DNA of 64,000 nt, from NCBI RefSeq assembly GCF_014207535.1, contig NZ_JACHGK010000005.1, positions 170,594-234,593 on the forward strand. Reading direction: 5' to 3'. The position numbers and the translations under genes are program-made. Each line of letters opens with the position of its first letter. Position 1 is the first letter of the stretch. The notes under the pieces are model-generated. The model was given only the letters and a program-made list of their open reading frames with translations, searched no databases and was not told the DNA's origin. This document shows positions 27,584 through 36,991 of this stretch, one piece after another. Origin of the DNA: Bacillus benzoevorans (GTDB lineage: Bacteria; Bacillota; Bacilli; Bacillales; Cytobacillaceae).

Positions 27584-29464
27584 ATGAATAAACGATATTT
27601 TACCATTGGCATGGCCGGGCATATTGACCATGGAAAAACAACGTTGACAAAAGCATTAACGAATATTGATACCGACCGTTTAAAAGAGGAAAAGGAACGG
27701 CAGATTTCCATTGAACTGGGATTTGCTCCTTTATACGAAGATGAGGAGATCGAGATTTCTGTTATAGATGTTCCAGGACATGAACGCTTCATTCGCCAAA
27801 TGATTGCCGGGGTGGCCGGAATTGATCTCGTTGTCCTGGTTGTAGCAGCGGATGAAGGGATTATGCCGCAGACACGGGAACATTTAGAAATATTAAAGTT
27901 TTTAGGGGTCCAAAGCGGGATAGTAGCGATAACAAAAATTGACCGTGTTGAAGAAGAATTTATTGATCTGGTGAAAGAGGACATATTCACGGAGCTGCAA
28001 AACACGGTCTTTGAAGAGGCTCCCTTTGTTCTTGTGGACAGTGTTTCGCATAGAGGAATTGAGGACTTAAGAACGATGATTATCGAGCGTCTAAAAGGAC
28101 TCGAAATGCGCGATATCCGGGGTGCTTTCCGCCTGCCAATCGACCAGGTCTTTACCGTAAAAGGGCAAGGAACTGTTGTTAGAGGGACCGTATATGAAGG
28201 CTCAGTCGAGGAGGGACAGGTATTAAAGGTGCTGCCAAAAGGACTGAATGTCAGGGCGAGGCAAATTCAAGTCCATCATCATCAGAGAGAAAGAGCGTTT
28301 GCCGGACAAAGGGCTGCGATCAATCTATCAGGTGTTGCAAAAGAAGAGCTGGAACGCGGAGATGTACTTGTCTCATCAGAGCATTTTATTGTCACGAAAA
28401 CGATTGATGTCGCGATACATATGGTAAGTGATTTGGATTATATCGTAAAGCAGAGAATGCCGATTAAATGTCATATTGGAACGGCGGAGGTAATGGGACA
28501 AATTGTTTTCTTTGATCGAAATGAAATTGAAACAGATCAATCAGAAATTCTTTGTCAATTAAGGCTTGATGAAGAAATCGTCACTAAAAGGGGCGATCGC
28601 TTTATCATACGCCGGCCAAGCCCGCAGGAAACGATTGGAGGGGGCTGGGTAATTGAACCGCGCGGTGAAAAGTATAAATTCGGCTACCGTACCATCGAAC
28701 AGTTGGAGCAAAAAAAGGAAGGAACGCCAAAGGAAAGAATAACAGCGGCACTGGTGGAGGAAAAGAGTCTAACACTCCCTGAACTAATCAAAACAACTTC
28801 TTTGGATGAGGATACGATCGTTAACGAAATCAACAGTGATGAATTTGTCTTGTTTAATAAAAAGGAATATACGCTTCTTTCCGTCATAGAGACGATTCAA
28901 GAGGAACTGATCGATCGACTTGGATTATATCACTCACACCATCCGATGAAACATGGAATGAATAAAGCAGAGCTTTTCCATTCGTTAGAGAAAACCTTTC
29001 ATAAATCTTTATTGGAATATGTTTTAAAGCAGGCTGTTGAAAGTCAACAGTTGAAGAAAAAGGAGCAATTTATTGCTTTACAGAGCTTTATGCCTTCCGT
29101 GCCGAAAAACTGGCAAAAGCGGACAGAGAATTTACTCGGTAAATTACGTAAGGACGGCTATAACGTCAATCCTCTCAGTCATTATTTTCAAGGAGAAGGA
29201 ATACCGGAGCATCTAACAAATGACCTGAAACGATTTTTGGAGGAGCAGGAGCTCGTTTACTCACTTGATGGTCAGTATTATTGGCATGGCGAGGTTTTCA
29301 AAACGGCTGTTGAAACACTGCGGAGCAAAACAGCAGCGGAATTTACCCTCCCAGAAGTAAAGGAGATACTTGGGGTATCACGAAAATTAATGATCCCGTT
29401 TTTGGAAAAACTGGATCAAATGCAAATCACTAAAAGGGAAGAAAATAAACGAATATGGCAATAG
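27584..29464 (+). CDS. selB: Selenocysteine-specific elongation factor SelB
   Basis: 626 residues. It is a translational GTPase: P-loop GHIDHGKTT (about residues 9-17), G2/G3 region IELGFAPL and DVPGHERFIRQMIAG, G4 TKID. EF-Tu-like domains 2-3 follow (PIDQVFTVKGQGTVVRGTV, then FIIRRPSPQETIGGG), then the C-terminal winged-helix repeats specific to SelB that bind the SECIS RNA. It delivers Sec-tRNA to UGA codons with a downstream SECIS. No selA, selC or selD is in the window. The ATG at 27584 follows AGGTG; the in-frame 27551 has no site. Confidence 0.93.
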   Translation: MNKRYFTIGMAGHIDHGKTTLTKALTNIDTDRLKEEKERQISIELGFAPLYEDEEIEISVIDVPGHERFIRQMIAGVAGIDLVVLVVAADEGIMPQTREHLEILKFLGVQSGIVAITKIDRVEEEFIDLVKEDIFTELQNTVFEEAPFVLVDSVSHRGIEDLRTMIIERLKGLEMRDIRGAFRLPIDQVFTVKGQGTVVRGTVYEGSVEEGQVLKVLPKGLNVRARQIQVHHHQRERAFAGQRAAINLSGVAKEELERGDVLVSSEHFIVTKTIDVAIHMVSDLDYIVKQRMPIKCHIGTAEVMGQIVFFDRNEIETDQSEILCQLRLDEEIVTKRGDRFIIRRPSPQETIGGGWVIEPRGEKYKFGYRTIEQLEQKKEGTPKERITAALVEEKSLTLPELIKTTSLDEDTIVNEINSDEFVLFNKKEYTLLSVIETIQEELIDRLGLYHSHHPMKHGMNKAELFHSLEKTFHKSLLEYVLKQAVESQQLKKKEQFIALQSFMPSVPKNWQKRTENLLGKLRKDGYNVNPLSHYFQGEGIPEHLTNDLKRFLEEQELVYSLDGQYYWHGEVFKTAVETLRSKTAAEFTLPEVKEILGVSRKLMIPFLEKLDQMQITKREENKRIWQ

Positions 29465-29488
29465 AAAGCTTAAAGTTATGTATAGAAA

Positions 29489-29516
29489 GAAAAAGCCGGG
29501 ATTTCCCGGCTTTTTC
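29489..29516. terminator. Bidirectional terminator between selB and the M42 peptidase
   Basis: AAAAAGCCGGGA / TCCCGGCTTTTT, a compact GC stem with A- and T-tracts on both sides. Confidence 0.92.
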
Positions 29517-30570
29517 AATGATGGACGATCATCTCAGACTGAATATATTGATAAAGCAGTTTGGCTGTATTTTCAAGTGATTTTTCATGTGTCCGTTCAA
29601 AGGCATGGGAGGAATCAATACCTGGTCCAATTAAACCGTGAACGATATCATGACCTGACCGGATCGCTGCTGAGGCATCGGAGCCATAATAAGGATAGAT
29701 ATCAATTTTATAATCAATGTTATGATCCTTGGCCAGCTGGACAAGTTTTTTCCTCAGTCCATAATGGTATGGTCCGCTTGCATCCTTTGCACATATCGAT
29801 ACCGTATACTCATCAGTAGCCTGCCCGTCGCCGATTGCTCCCATATCAACGGCTAAAAATTCAACTGTTTCGGGAGGAATACTTGAATTACCTCCATAAC
29901 CGATTTCTTCATTATTGGAAATGAGAAAATGGGTGGTAAAGGGAAGTGTTAGGTTTTCCGCTGTGAGCCTTTTGCATAACTGCATAAGCAGCGCAACGCT
30001 TGCTTTATCATCAAGATGCCGGGATTTAATAAATCCTGCCGGCGTGATTTCTACCCGTGGATCAAAGGAAATAAAGTCACCAACTTCAATTCCCAGTGCT
30101 CGGACATCCTCGGCATTATGAACTTCTTCGTCTATTCGTACCTCCATATTATCCTGATTGCGCTCCAGCTTCCCTGCATCTTTATAGACATGTACCGATG
30201 TTTGATGCATGAGGATTGTACCCGTACAGGTTTTACCTTCGGAAGTTTCAATGAAACAATATTCTCCTTCAATGGAGTTATAGCGAAAACCCCCGATTAA
30301 ATCGATTTTCAATCGTCCGCTGGGCTTTATTTCCTTTACCATAGCCCCTAAAGTATCCACATGGGCCGTCAGCATGCGGTGACGGGAAGCATCCCTGCCA
30401 GGAAGGGTGGCAATTAAACCGCCTTTATGATTGCGTTTTGTGGCAATGTTTAGACCTTGGAAAAATTGTTCCACAAATGAAATGATTTTATAGGTATTGC
30501 CGGAAGGACTTGGAATGGAAACTAGTTCCTTTAAAATAGACATCGTTTCTTTTGCGCTAGATTGGTTCAA
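29515..30570 (-). CDS. M42-family metallo-aminopeptidase
   Basis: 351 residues from a TTG at 30570 with GGGAGA upstream. Zinc ligands appear in order: H in LTAHVDTLG, D in RHLDDKAS, E in SNNEEIGYGG, D in VDMGAIG, and the final H in SSHAFERTH. This is the M42 (glutamyl/leucyl aminopeptidase, FrvX/YsdC-like) pattern. It probably trims peptides in the cytoplasm as a large tetrahedral oligomer. The neighbour selB is convergent, so no functional link is implied. Confidence 0.93.
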   Translation of the reverse strand: MNQSSAKETMSILKELVSIPSPSGNTYKIISFVEQFFQGLNIATKRNHKGGLIATLPGRDASRHRMLTAHVDTLGAMVKEIKPSGRLKIDLIGGFRYNSIEGEYCFIETSEGKTCTGTILMHQTSVHVYKDAGKLERNQDNMEVRIDEEVHNAEDVRALGIEVGDFISFDPRVEITPAGFIKSRHLDDKASVALLMQLCKRLTAENLTLPFTTHFLISNNEEIGYGGNSSIPPETVEFLAVDMGAIGDGQATDEYTVSICAKDASGPYHYGLRKKLVQLAKDHNIDYKIDIYPYYGSDASAAIRSGHDIVHGLIGPGIDSSHAFERTHEKSLENTAKLLYQYIQSEMIVHH

Positions 30571-30766
30571 GACATGATCTCCCTTCTAAATGACTATTAA
30601 TAGTATACCGCGGCATGCGCAAAATGAGAAAAATGAGGACCATTTAGCGAAATAAAAAAAATCAGCGTTATTATTTGCTGCTGTAGCGGAAGCTAAGTAT
30701 AATTTACTATGCATGACCTAAAGATACATGGTTCCATTATGAAGGAAACACGAAGGGGGTAATGAT

Positions 30767-30994
30767 ATGAGCGAATGCAAATTAGATCATACACATGATG
30801 ATGTCCGGAAAAAATATGAATCACAGCTTGAGTTTCTGCCAAAGGAAATGCACCCTTTGTTCGAACATTTTTTTGCTAGTCAGCATTCACAACAAGTATT
30901 AAATGGGTTATTTCATCTGTTAAAAAAATATGATTTGGTCTCTGATGAGGAGAAAGAAGAACGAAATAAAAAAATAATACGTTTATTTACTTAG
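30767..30994 (+). CDS. Small protein of unknown function (75 aa)
   Basis: Starts MSECKLDHTHDDVRKKYES and has a strong AAGGGGGTAATGAT site before the ATG. It is acidic and helical with no recognised motif. Monocistronic, ahead of the NosL-like gene but with its own upstream region. I do not recognise a function. Confidence 0.6.
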   Translation: MSECKLDHTHDDVRKKYESQLEFLPKEMHPLFEHFFASQHSQQVLNGLFHLLKKYDLVSDEEKEERNKKIIRLFT

Positions 30995-31121
30995 CAATCA
31001 TTTCTATAGGAAGTCATTATTTACAAATTTAGCCAACCACACAAAAATTTCTTCATAATTTCTCATCTTTCTCACAATTGAATGATAGGATTAATTCGAA
31101 ACAGAACAAGGGGGAAAGAAT

Positions 31122-31763
31122 ATGAAGAAATTTTCGTTCGCGGTCTTATTTTTATTATTTATTTTGCTATTCGCTGGCTGTGGTACCGAAGAAAAAGCGA
31201 ATATAGAAAAGAAAGGCAATGATGCCAAAACAACAGAAACAGCAAAAACGGAGCCTGCTGAAAAAGAGAAGACAAATAAAGCAGCCAAGCCGCAGGAACC
31301 AACAGCAGAGGATCTATGCTATTTTTGTAATATGAAAATTTATACAGAGGATGAAGAGATGGGCGTCTTTACTGCTCAGGCAGTGAAAGAAGACGGAACC
31401 CATGTTTATCTGGATGATTCAGGATGCCTGCTGAATGCTGAAAGGAAATTTAACGAAAATTTTACTAGTTCATGGGTTCGCGATTATAACACAAAAGAAT
31501 GGATTGATGCGGAAAGTGCCGTTGTTGTAAAGGCAGATGTCCAAACACCAATGAAATATGGCTATGCCTTCTTTAAGGATAAAGAAAGCGCCAACAAATA
31601 CATGAGCGAAAATCAAACGAACGGTGTTCTTTCAAGCTGGAAAGACATTGATACTGAAGCGGAAAAACGCTATATGAAAAAAATGCAAATGCAGGCTGAA
31701 CAGCAAAAAGAAGCAGGAAATGCTGATGCTGCACACAACCAGGAAATGAATATGAATCATTAA
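31122..31763 (+). CDS. NosL-like copper-binding lipoprotein
   Basis: 213 residues. A lipoprotein signal peptide with lipobox LFAGC (Cys20) precedes a Lys/Glu/Ala-rich linker. The NosL core has CYFCNMKIYTED, then DDSGCLL and the YGYAFFKDKESANKYMSE block. NosL carries copper for nitrous-oxide reductase, but this locus has no nosZ/nosD/nosF, so it may be a general copper-handling protein. The tail is Met- and His-rich (MKKMQMQ...NMNH), which suits Cu(I) binding. GGGGGAAAG is upstream. Confidence 0.88.
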   Translation: MKKFSFAVLFLLFILLFAGCGTEEKANIEKKGNDAKTTETAKTEPAEKEKTNKAAKPQEPTAEDLCYFCNMKIYTEDEEMGVFTAQAVKEDGTHVYLDDSGCLLNAERKFNENFTSSWVRDYNTKEWIDAESAVVVKADVQTPMKYGYAFFKDKESANKYMSENQTNGVLSSWKDIDTEAEKRYMKKMQMQAEQQKEAGNADAAHNQEMNMNH

Positions 31764-32019
31764 AAAAAAGGGGGGCATAACAGCCCGCCTTTTCTATTGA
31801 GTTTAATGGCAAAAAATAAGATTCACAATAGATTCAATATAAATGAAAAGAGCAGTTTTGGCAAAACATATAAACAACATGACAATATTGTAAAATACTA
31901 AAAATAATCTTATAAACATAGTGAAAAACCCAAAAATATGTGATTAGACATTTTTCTAATAGTAAGTTAAATTTAATATATATTCAAGAAACTTATTGAC
32001 ACTAACAGGGGGTACTGAC

Positions 32020-32934
32020 ATGATTCGTTATAAAAAGCTAGGATATGTTGTATTAAGTGTAACTGATCTGGATAAATCAGTAGATTTTTATGAAAATATA
32101 GTGGGGATGCAATTTGTTGAGCGAGAAAATGAAACCGCATACCTCAGAAGCAGTCACGATCACCACAATTTAATCCTGCAACAAGGAGAAGAAGCAGGTT
32201 TAATCCGCGTAGCTTATGAACTTGAAAAAGCTGAGCAGTTCCAAGGAGTATTTGATTATTTAACAGAAAAAGGTTTAAATCCTGAGGAATTAGCGAAAGA
32301 AGAATGCCAAAAACTAGCGCAAGGCAGAACATTACGCTTCAAAGATCCATATTTAGGCGTTACGTATGAATTGTATGTTGAAATGATGCAAATGGGAACT
32401 CCATTCCAGCCTAAAACAGCAAGAATCACAAGATTTTTACACGTTGTGTATGAAACAAATAAATTTGATGAATTAGTTGAATTCTTTACAGAAACATTGA
32501 ACTTCAAAGTTTCTGATATCATGGGTAAAGAAACAGGCTGGTCTTGGATGAGAGCATTCCCATCTCCATATCACCATGACTTTGCCTTAACAAAAGGAAA
32601 AGAAAATAAATTAAATCACCTTGCCTATCAAGCAGAACGTGTAGATGACGTTGGTATTCAAGTAAACCGCTTGAAAGATGCGAATGTTCCAATTCTATTT
32701 GGACCAGGAAAACACCATCCATCAGGAAGTATCTTCTTATACTTTGCTGATCCAGACGGCTTTACAATCGAATACAGCCAAGGTATGGAAGAATTTCCTG
32801 AAGAAAACCCACGTGAGGCTCGCCGCTTAGAACCAACTATGTATACACTAGACGAGTGGGGCGGAAAACCAAATCCAGGCTGGGGCGAAAAAGGTAAATT
32901 AATTGTTGAAGAGCCTGAAAAAGTAAATAATTAA
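32020..32934 (+). CDS. VOC-family extradiol ring-cleavage dioxygenase
   Basis: 304 residues in two VOC domains (1-125 and 135-275). In the second domain the metal-ligand pattern is visible: His in RFLHVVYE, His in LNHLAYQ, and Glu in FTIEYSQG, as in type I extradiol dioxygenases. It should open a catechol-type ring next to a hydroxyl. The ATG at 32020 has AGGGGGTACTGAC upstream; the in-frame 31996 has none. It is 34 bp before an ACMSD-like decarboxylase, suggesting that the ring-cleavage product still has a carboxylate to lose. The true aromatic substrate is not given by the sequence. Confidence 0.88.
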   Translation: MIRYKKLGYVVLSVTDLDKSVDFYENIVGMQFVERENETAYLRSSHDHHNLILQQGEEAGLIRVAYELEKAEQFQGVFDYLTEKGLNPEELAKEECQKLAQGRTLRFKDPYLGVTYELYVEMMQMGTPFQPKTARITRFLHVVYETNKFDELVEFFTETLNFKVSDIMGKETGWSWMRAFPSPYHHDFALTKGKENKLNHLAYQAERVDDVGIQVNRLKDANVPILFGPGKHHPSGSIFLYFADPDGFTIEYSQGMEEFPEENPREARRLEPTMYTLDEWGGKPNPGWGEKGKLIVEEPEKVNN

Positions 32935-32968
32935 ATAAAATTAAGTTTTTTTATGAGGAGGCGTTAAA

Positions 32969-34021
32969 GTGGCAGACGAAAAACACTTTCGTGTAGACTT
33001 TCATACACATATTATTCCGGGGAATTTCCCTGATTTAGCAGAAAAATACGGAGACGAACGTTTTCCAACATTAAAGCATACTTGCGATTGCGGTGCTGAA
33101 ATTTACCGCAACGGCGGTCTGTTCCGTAAAATTGACCATTTAGCATGGGATCCTAAGAAACGGATTGAACAAATGGACAAAGAGGGAATCGACGTCCAAG
33201 TTCTTTCACCAATCCCTGTAACGTTCACTTATTGGGCAGATGCAGACAAATGTCTAGAATTATCTCAAGTACAAAACGATTTTATCGCAGCTACTGTGAA
33301 GGAATACCCTGATCGCTTTGCCGGCTTAGGTACGGTTCCATTACAAAACGCTGAACTGGCGATCGCTGAAATGGAAAGATGTATAAATGAATTAGGATTA
33401 GTAGGGATCGAAGTAGGAAGTAATGTAAACGGACAAAACTTTGATGAACCTGAAATTCAAAAATTCTTAGAAGCCGCTGCGAAAATGGACGTGCCAGTAT
33501 TCGTACATCCATGGGCAACAGTCGGTCAAGAGAGAATGCCAAGACATCGTTTTATGTATTGCATCGGAATGCCTTCTGAAACAGCACTTGCAGCTGCAAG
33601 CGTGATTTATAGTGGGATTTTAGATAGACATCCGAACTTAAAACTATGCTTCGCACACGGCGGCGGTTCATTCCCTTATGTCCTTGCTCGTATCGATCAA
33701 GCTTGGGAATCATGGCCAGATTCTCGTAAAACAGAAGAAAAACCGAGTCATTATGCGAATAAGTTTTATTTTGATACTCTTGTTTATGATCCGCAAAACC
33801 TTCAATTTATGATTAATAAATTTGGTACTGATAAGTTAATCGCTGGATCTGACTTCCCGTTCGTGTTACGTGAAGTTCCTTCAGGTAAAGTGGTGGATGT
33901 GATGGAAAACCTTTCTGAAGAAGATAAGAAGAAAATGCTTGGGGAAAATGCAATTGAATTCCTTGGTCTTAAGAAAGAAGACTTTATCAAAAAAGCTGCG
34001 GCTAATACAAGCGAAAACTAA
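32969..34021 (+). CDS. ACMSD-like amidohydrolase-family decarboxylase
   Basis: 350 residues from a GTG 7 nt after GGAGGCG. Metal ligands: VDFHTHIIPGNF (HxH), VFVHPWATVG, CFAHGGGSFPY, and the final Asp in LIAGSDFPF. This is the amidohydrolase-2 family of aminocarboxymuconate-semialdehyde decarboxylase (ACMSD) and gamma-resorcylate decarboxylase. The gene upstream makes a ring-cleavage product, so a semialdehyde carboxylate is the likely substrate. Codon use is uniformly biased toward A/T-ending preferred codons in both genes, as for well-expressed pairs. Confidence 0.88.
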   Translation: MADEKHFRVDFHTHIIPGNFPDLAEKYGDERFPTLKHTCDCGAEIYRNGGLFRKIDHLAWDPKKRIEQMDKEGIDVQVLSPIPVTFTYWADADKCLELSQVQNDFIAATVKEYPDRFAGLGTVPLQNAELAIAEMERCINELGLVGIEVGSNVNGQNFDEPEIQKFLEAAAKMDVPVFVHPWATVGQERMPRHRFMYCIGMPSETALAAASVIYSGILDRHPNLKLCFAHGGGSFPYVLARIDQAWESWPDSRKTEEKPSHYANKFYFDTLVYDPQNLQFMINKFGTDKLIAGSDFPFVLREVPSGKVVDVMENLSEEDKKKMLGENAIEFLGLKKEDFIKKAAANTSEN

Positions 34022-34025
34022 GAAT

Positions 34026-34080
34026 TGAAAAAGAGAACTTTCTTTTACTAGCTTATAGAAAAAGAAAGTTCTCTTTTATA
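34026..34080 (+). terminator. Terminator of the dioxygenase/decarboxylase pair
   Basis: GAAAAAGAGAACTTTCTTTT pairs with AAAAGAAAGTTCTCTTTTA; a 15-nt loop separates the arms and TTTTATATAA follows. Confidence 0.88.
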
Positions 34081-34092
34081 TAATTGTATGTT

Positions 34093-34365
34093 TTATACAC
34101 ATTGAAGGATATTATACTCCTTTAACAAATATTTTATTTTAAACATGATCGTATTAAACACTTCATTTTTATAAACCGCGAGCAGTGCATCCTTCATTTG
34201 AAAACCTTTAAAGAAGAAATTAATTTTATTTTTCGCAAATCGGATGATTTGTTCTTGATAAAATAATTTCCTTTGTTCCATTTTTTGGCGAATTTCATCC
34301 GTTAAAGCAACGATGAATTGCAGGACAGAAAATTCAAGTTTGCCGCAATATTCTGGAATCTCCAT
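34093..34365 (-). CDS. Hypothetical protein (90 aa)
   Basis: Starts MEIPEYCGKLEF with AAGGGGGTATCTGAT upstream, which selects 34365 over an in-frame codon at 34485. It is basic and helical (HLRFAKNK-type pattern), without a recognised domain or membrane segment. It lies convergent to the dioxygenase pair and 400 bp from the LysR gene. No function can be assigned. Confidence 0.55.
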   Translation of the reverse strand: MEIPEYCGKLEFSVLQFIVALTDEIRQKMEQRKLFYQEQIIRFAKNKINFFFKGFQMKDALLAVYKNEVFNTIMFKIKYLLKEYNILQCV

Positions 34366-34767
34366 ATCAGATACCCCCTTCGATGTCAAGAGACACGATA
34401 AAATCTTTACAATACCTTTACATTCCCTTAATATTATTTTAAAGGATCGTTTCTGAAAATCAACCTTTCCGACAAAACTTGTCAAAACAATGTTTGTAAA
34501 CGCTTAAATATAGTCAAAAAAAGTTCAATGGCGAAATTATTGTCGAATAAAGAATTCGAGTTTTCGAACTTGCGGTTTCATTTCCTGGTGAAATGGCGAG
34601 GGAATTAGGAATTGTGTGATAGGTGAATGAAAAATAAGGATAATCACAGAACGTATCATCCGATAACCGTATCCTTTCACTAGGCAAAGGAGTGTACGTT
34701 CTGTTCCATATTTTAGCGCTATTATGTATACAATCCGATAAGGACTGGACCTGAAGACAGGGATGAT
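34366..34767. other. Intergenic region downstream of the LysR gene
   Basis: About 400 bp. An 85-codon minus-strand frame (34514-34771) overlaps the LysR stop and has no good ribosome site, so it is not called. TTGTAAACGCTTAAA near 34492 only partly resembles cre. No gene or clear site is seen. Confidence 0.5.
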
Positions 34768-35667
34768 TCACATCCTGCCTGGCCGCAAAGTCTTTAATGT
34801 CGTTTCAAAATAATGCAGAAATAAATGGAGATTTTCCCATTTTGGAGAATCGTTTTTATAAATTCCGGTCACATCAAAGATTAGGTTATCAAATTCAGGA
34901 AATGGAATGACCTCATAATCTTTTTTTATGGTCACAGTGTCAATTCCTAATGCTAATTCTGGAATAATCCCGAATCCCCAGTTGTTTTTCACCATTAACT
35001 TCACCATTTCAAATCCGCCTACCTCAATCCGCTGCAGATTTTCAACGCCGACTAATCTTTCATCAATTTGAACAGCAATTGGAGTTTGGCGGCGGTAGCA
35101 AATCATGGTTTGTCCGACTAAATCCTTCAGTTTTATCTCTTCTTTGTCCGCTAATTCATGCTTTTTACTAACGATGAATTTCAGTTTTTCATGAAACAGG
35201 CTTTTTGATTCAAGATTGGTAAAGGAAACGACGTTTCGTATCAGTCCAATATCGATCTGCCCCTCTGAAATCATTTTTGAAATTTCCATCGAATCATCCG
35301 CTTCAACAATATCGAATAATAAATCATGTTCTTCCTTCATTAAAGACAAAACCTGAAAAATAAGGGATTCAGAAATAGCTGGAGATAGGCCGATGGATAA
35401 TGTTGGTACCTTCAATAAATCAACTGTTTGTTTTGCTTCATTCATATAGTTGACTATTTTTCGGGCAAATGGGAGCAGAACCATTCCTTCTTCCGTTAAA
35501 ATGATTTTTTTCCCATTTCGGTTAAATAGTTTACAATCAAGTTCCAATTCCAGTTTTTGAATTCTTGCTGTAACAGCAGGCTGTGTGACATTTAAATGAT
35601 CTGCGGCACGTGAATAATTCTTTAATTCAGATACAGCAATAAAGGTTAATAGTTGTTCGTTATCCAA
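34768..35667 (-). CDS. LysR-family transcriptional regulator
   Basis: 300 residues from a TTG at 35667, where GGGGGAGA is 7 nt upstream; the longer in-frame 35715 start adds 16 unlikely residues. The HTH is LTFIAVSELKNYSRAADHLNVTQPAVTARIQKLELEL (about residues 6-42), followed by the LysR substrate domain with IDIGLIR and GFGIIPELAL. LysR proteins sense small metabolites. The nearest candidate target is the dioxygenase/decarboxylase pair 750 bp away on the other strand, but the gene is not divergent with it, so this is uncertain. Confidence 0.9.
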   Translation of the reverse strand: MDNEQLLTFIAVSELKNYSRAADHLNVTQPAVTARIQKLELELDCKLFNRNGKKIILTEEGMVLLPFARKIVNYMNEAKQTVDLLKVPTLSIGLSPAISESLIFQVLSLMKEEHDLLFDIVEADDSMEISKMISEGQIDIGLIRNVVSFTNLESKSLFHEKLKFIVSKKHELADKEEIKLKDLVGQTMICYRRQTPIAVQIDERLVGVENLQRIEVGGFEMVKLMVKNNWGFGIIPELALGIDTVTIKKDYEVIPFPEFDNLIFDVTGIYKNDSPKWENLHLFLHYFETTLKTLRPGRM

Positions 35668-36026
35668 GTTTTTCTCTCCCCCGAAATAATTTAGAAACGA
35701 ATGGTTCTTATTCAATACTATTATTTCAAATAAATATTTCCAATCAATATTTCCAATATTAAAAATAACATAGAAGCCGCTAAATTAAAAACGTTTACAC
35801 ATTTACTAACAATACTTTTATGTTGCTTATTTTGTTTACATTGAATTAAAATGTTTACCATAAGAAACGTATTTTTGATAGACGCATATAATAGGCTCAA
35901 AGAAAAATTTTTAAGGTAAAAGTTGTACAAAGTCAACAATTTTTGAAAAGGGAAAGTTAGGGATCGTTGTCGAATATAAATGTCGTTCTGATATTTTCAT
36001 ACAAGTCTCTAAGGGAGGAAAAGTAA
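35668..36026. other. Divergent intergenic region between lysR and the ZIP gene
   Basis: About 360 bp. A direct repeat TATTTCCAAT occurs twice about 13 bp apart near 35733-35754, a candidate LysR site. Sequences resembling AAACGTTTACA and ATGTTTACC occur near 35790 and 35850. No gene was found. Confidence 0.45.
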
Positions 36027-36833
36027 ATGGAACCCAATGTATTAATTGCTTTAGGACTGACGTTATTTGCTGGTCTGGCAACAGGTATAGGAAGTGTGCT
36101 GGCATTTTTTGCTTCCACAACAAATACAAAATTTTTATCTTTAGCACTTGGATTTTCTGCTGGTGTGATGATTTATGTCTCGATGATTGAAATATTTGTG
36201 AAAGCAAAGGATGCTTTAGTAGGTGAACTCGGAAATGTACAGGGGAATTGGATCACGGTCATCGCTTTTTTTGGCGGTATGGTATTGATTGCCTTAATCG
36301 ATAAATTTATTCCGAAGCAAAGCAATCCGCATGAACTGAAGAAAATAGAAGAGATGTCACAGCCTGCAGCTATGAAAGATCAAACCTTATTAAAAATGGG
36401 GACCTTTACCGCTCTTGCCATTGGCATTCATAACTTTCCAGAAGGGATTGCGACCTTTGCATCCGCCATTCAAGATCCGGCACTGGGGGTTGCGATTGCC
36501 ACGGCCATTGCTATCCATAACATACCGGAAGGAATTGCTGTCTCAGTACCGGTCTATTTTGCAACAGGAAGCAAGCGAAAGGCATTTAAGCTCTCCTTTT
36601 TATCTGGTTTATCAGAACCTATTGGAGCATTTTTAGCTTATTTAGTCTTAATGCCGTTTTTAAATGATACGATGTTTGGCATTATTTTTGCCGCCGTTGC
36701 CGGAATTATGGTGTTTATCTCACTAGATGAATTGCTTCCGGCAGCAAAAAAATATGATGAAGCACATACCTCCATTTATGGATTAATCGCCGGTATGGCG
36801 GTGATGGCAGTAAGTTTGTTGTTATTTATTTAA
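36027..36833 (+). CDS. zupT: ZIP-family metal transporter (ZupT-like)
   Basis: 268 residues with eight membrane helices. The metal-binding signatures are HNFPEG (about residues 140-145, following ALAIGI) and HNIPEG (about 170-175), spaced as in bacterial ZupT/GufA proteins, which import zinc, iron or related divalent cations. The end is EYxxGxLIAG-like. A GGGAGGAAAAG site precedes the ATG. A rho-independent hairpin follows the stop directly. Confidence 0.92.
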   Translation: MEPNVLIALGLTLFAGLATGIGSVLAFFASTTNTKFLSLALGFSAGVMIYVSMIEIFVKAKDALVGELGNVQGNWITVIAFFGGMVLIALIDKFIPKQSNPHELKKIEEMSQPAAMKDQTLLKMGTFTALAIGIHNFPEGIATFASAIQDPALGVAIATAIAIHNIPEGIAVSVPVYFATGSKRKAFKLSFLSGLSEPIGAFLAYLVLMPFLNDTMFGIIFAAVAGIMVFISLDELLPAAKKYDEAHTSIYGLIAGMAVMAVSLLLFI

Positions 36834-36837
36834 CTTA

Positions 36838-36896
36838 AAAAAACCCCCTAGTGAAAAAAGGAGAACATATCAGTCTTTCACTCAAGGGGATTTTTT
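36838..36896 (+). terminator. Terminator of the ZIP gene
   Basis: AACCCCCTAGTGAAA pairs with TTTCACTCAAGGGGATT (one bulge) and runs into TTTTTTGCG. Confidence 0.85.
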
Positions 36897-36991
36897 GCGT
36901 TCTAAGGAGAAATTGGCCATTTAACTAGGACAAGTCCATTGTTTCTTCATATTGTATATCATAATCACAAACGACAAAGCAGGTGAAAGGG

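Noticed and set aside
34488..34506. TTGTAAACGCTTAAA as a cre site
   Set aside because: The consensus C near the 3' end is missing and no promoter or gene start is close.
34514..34771. 85-codon minus-strand frame after the LysR gene
   Set aside because: Overlaps the LysR stop, no good ribosome site, no recognisable pattern.
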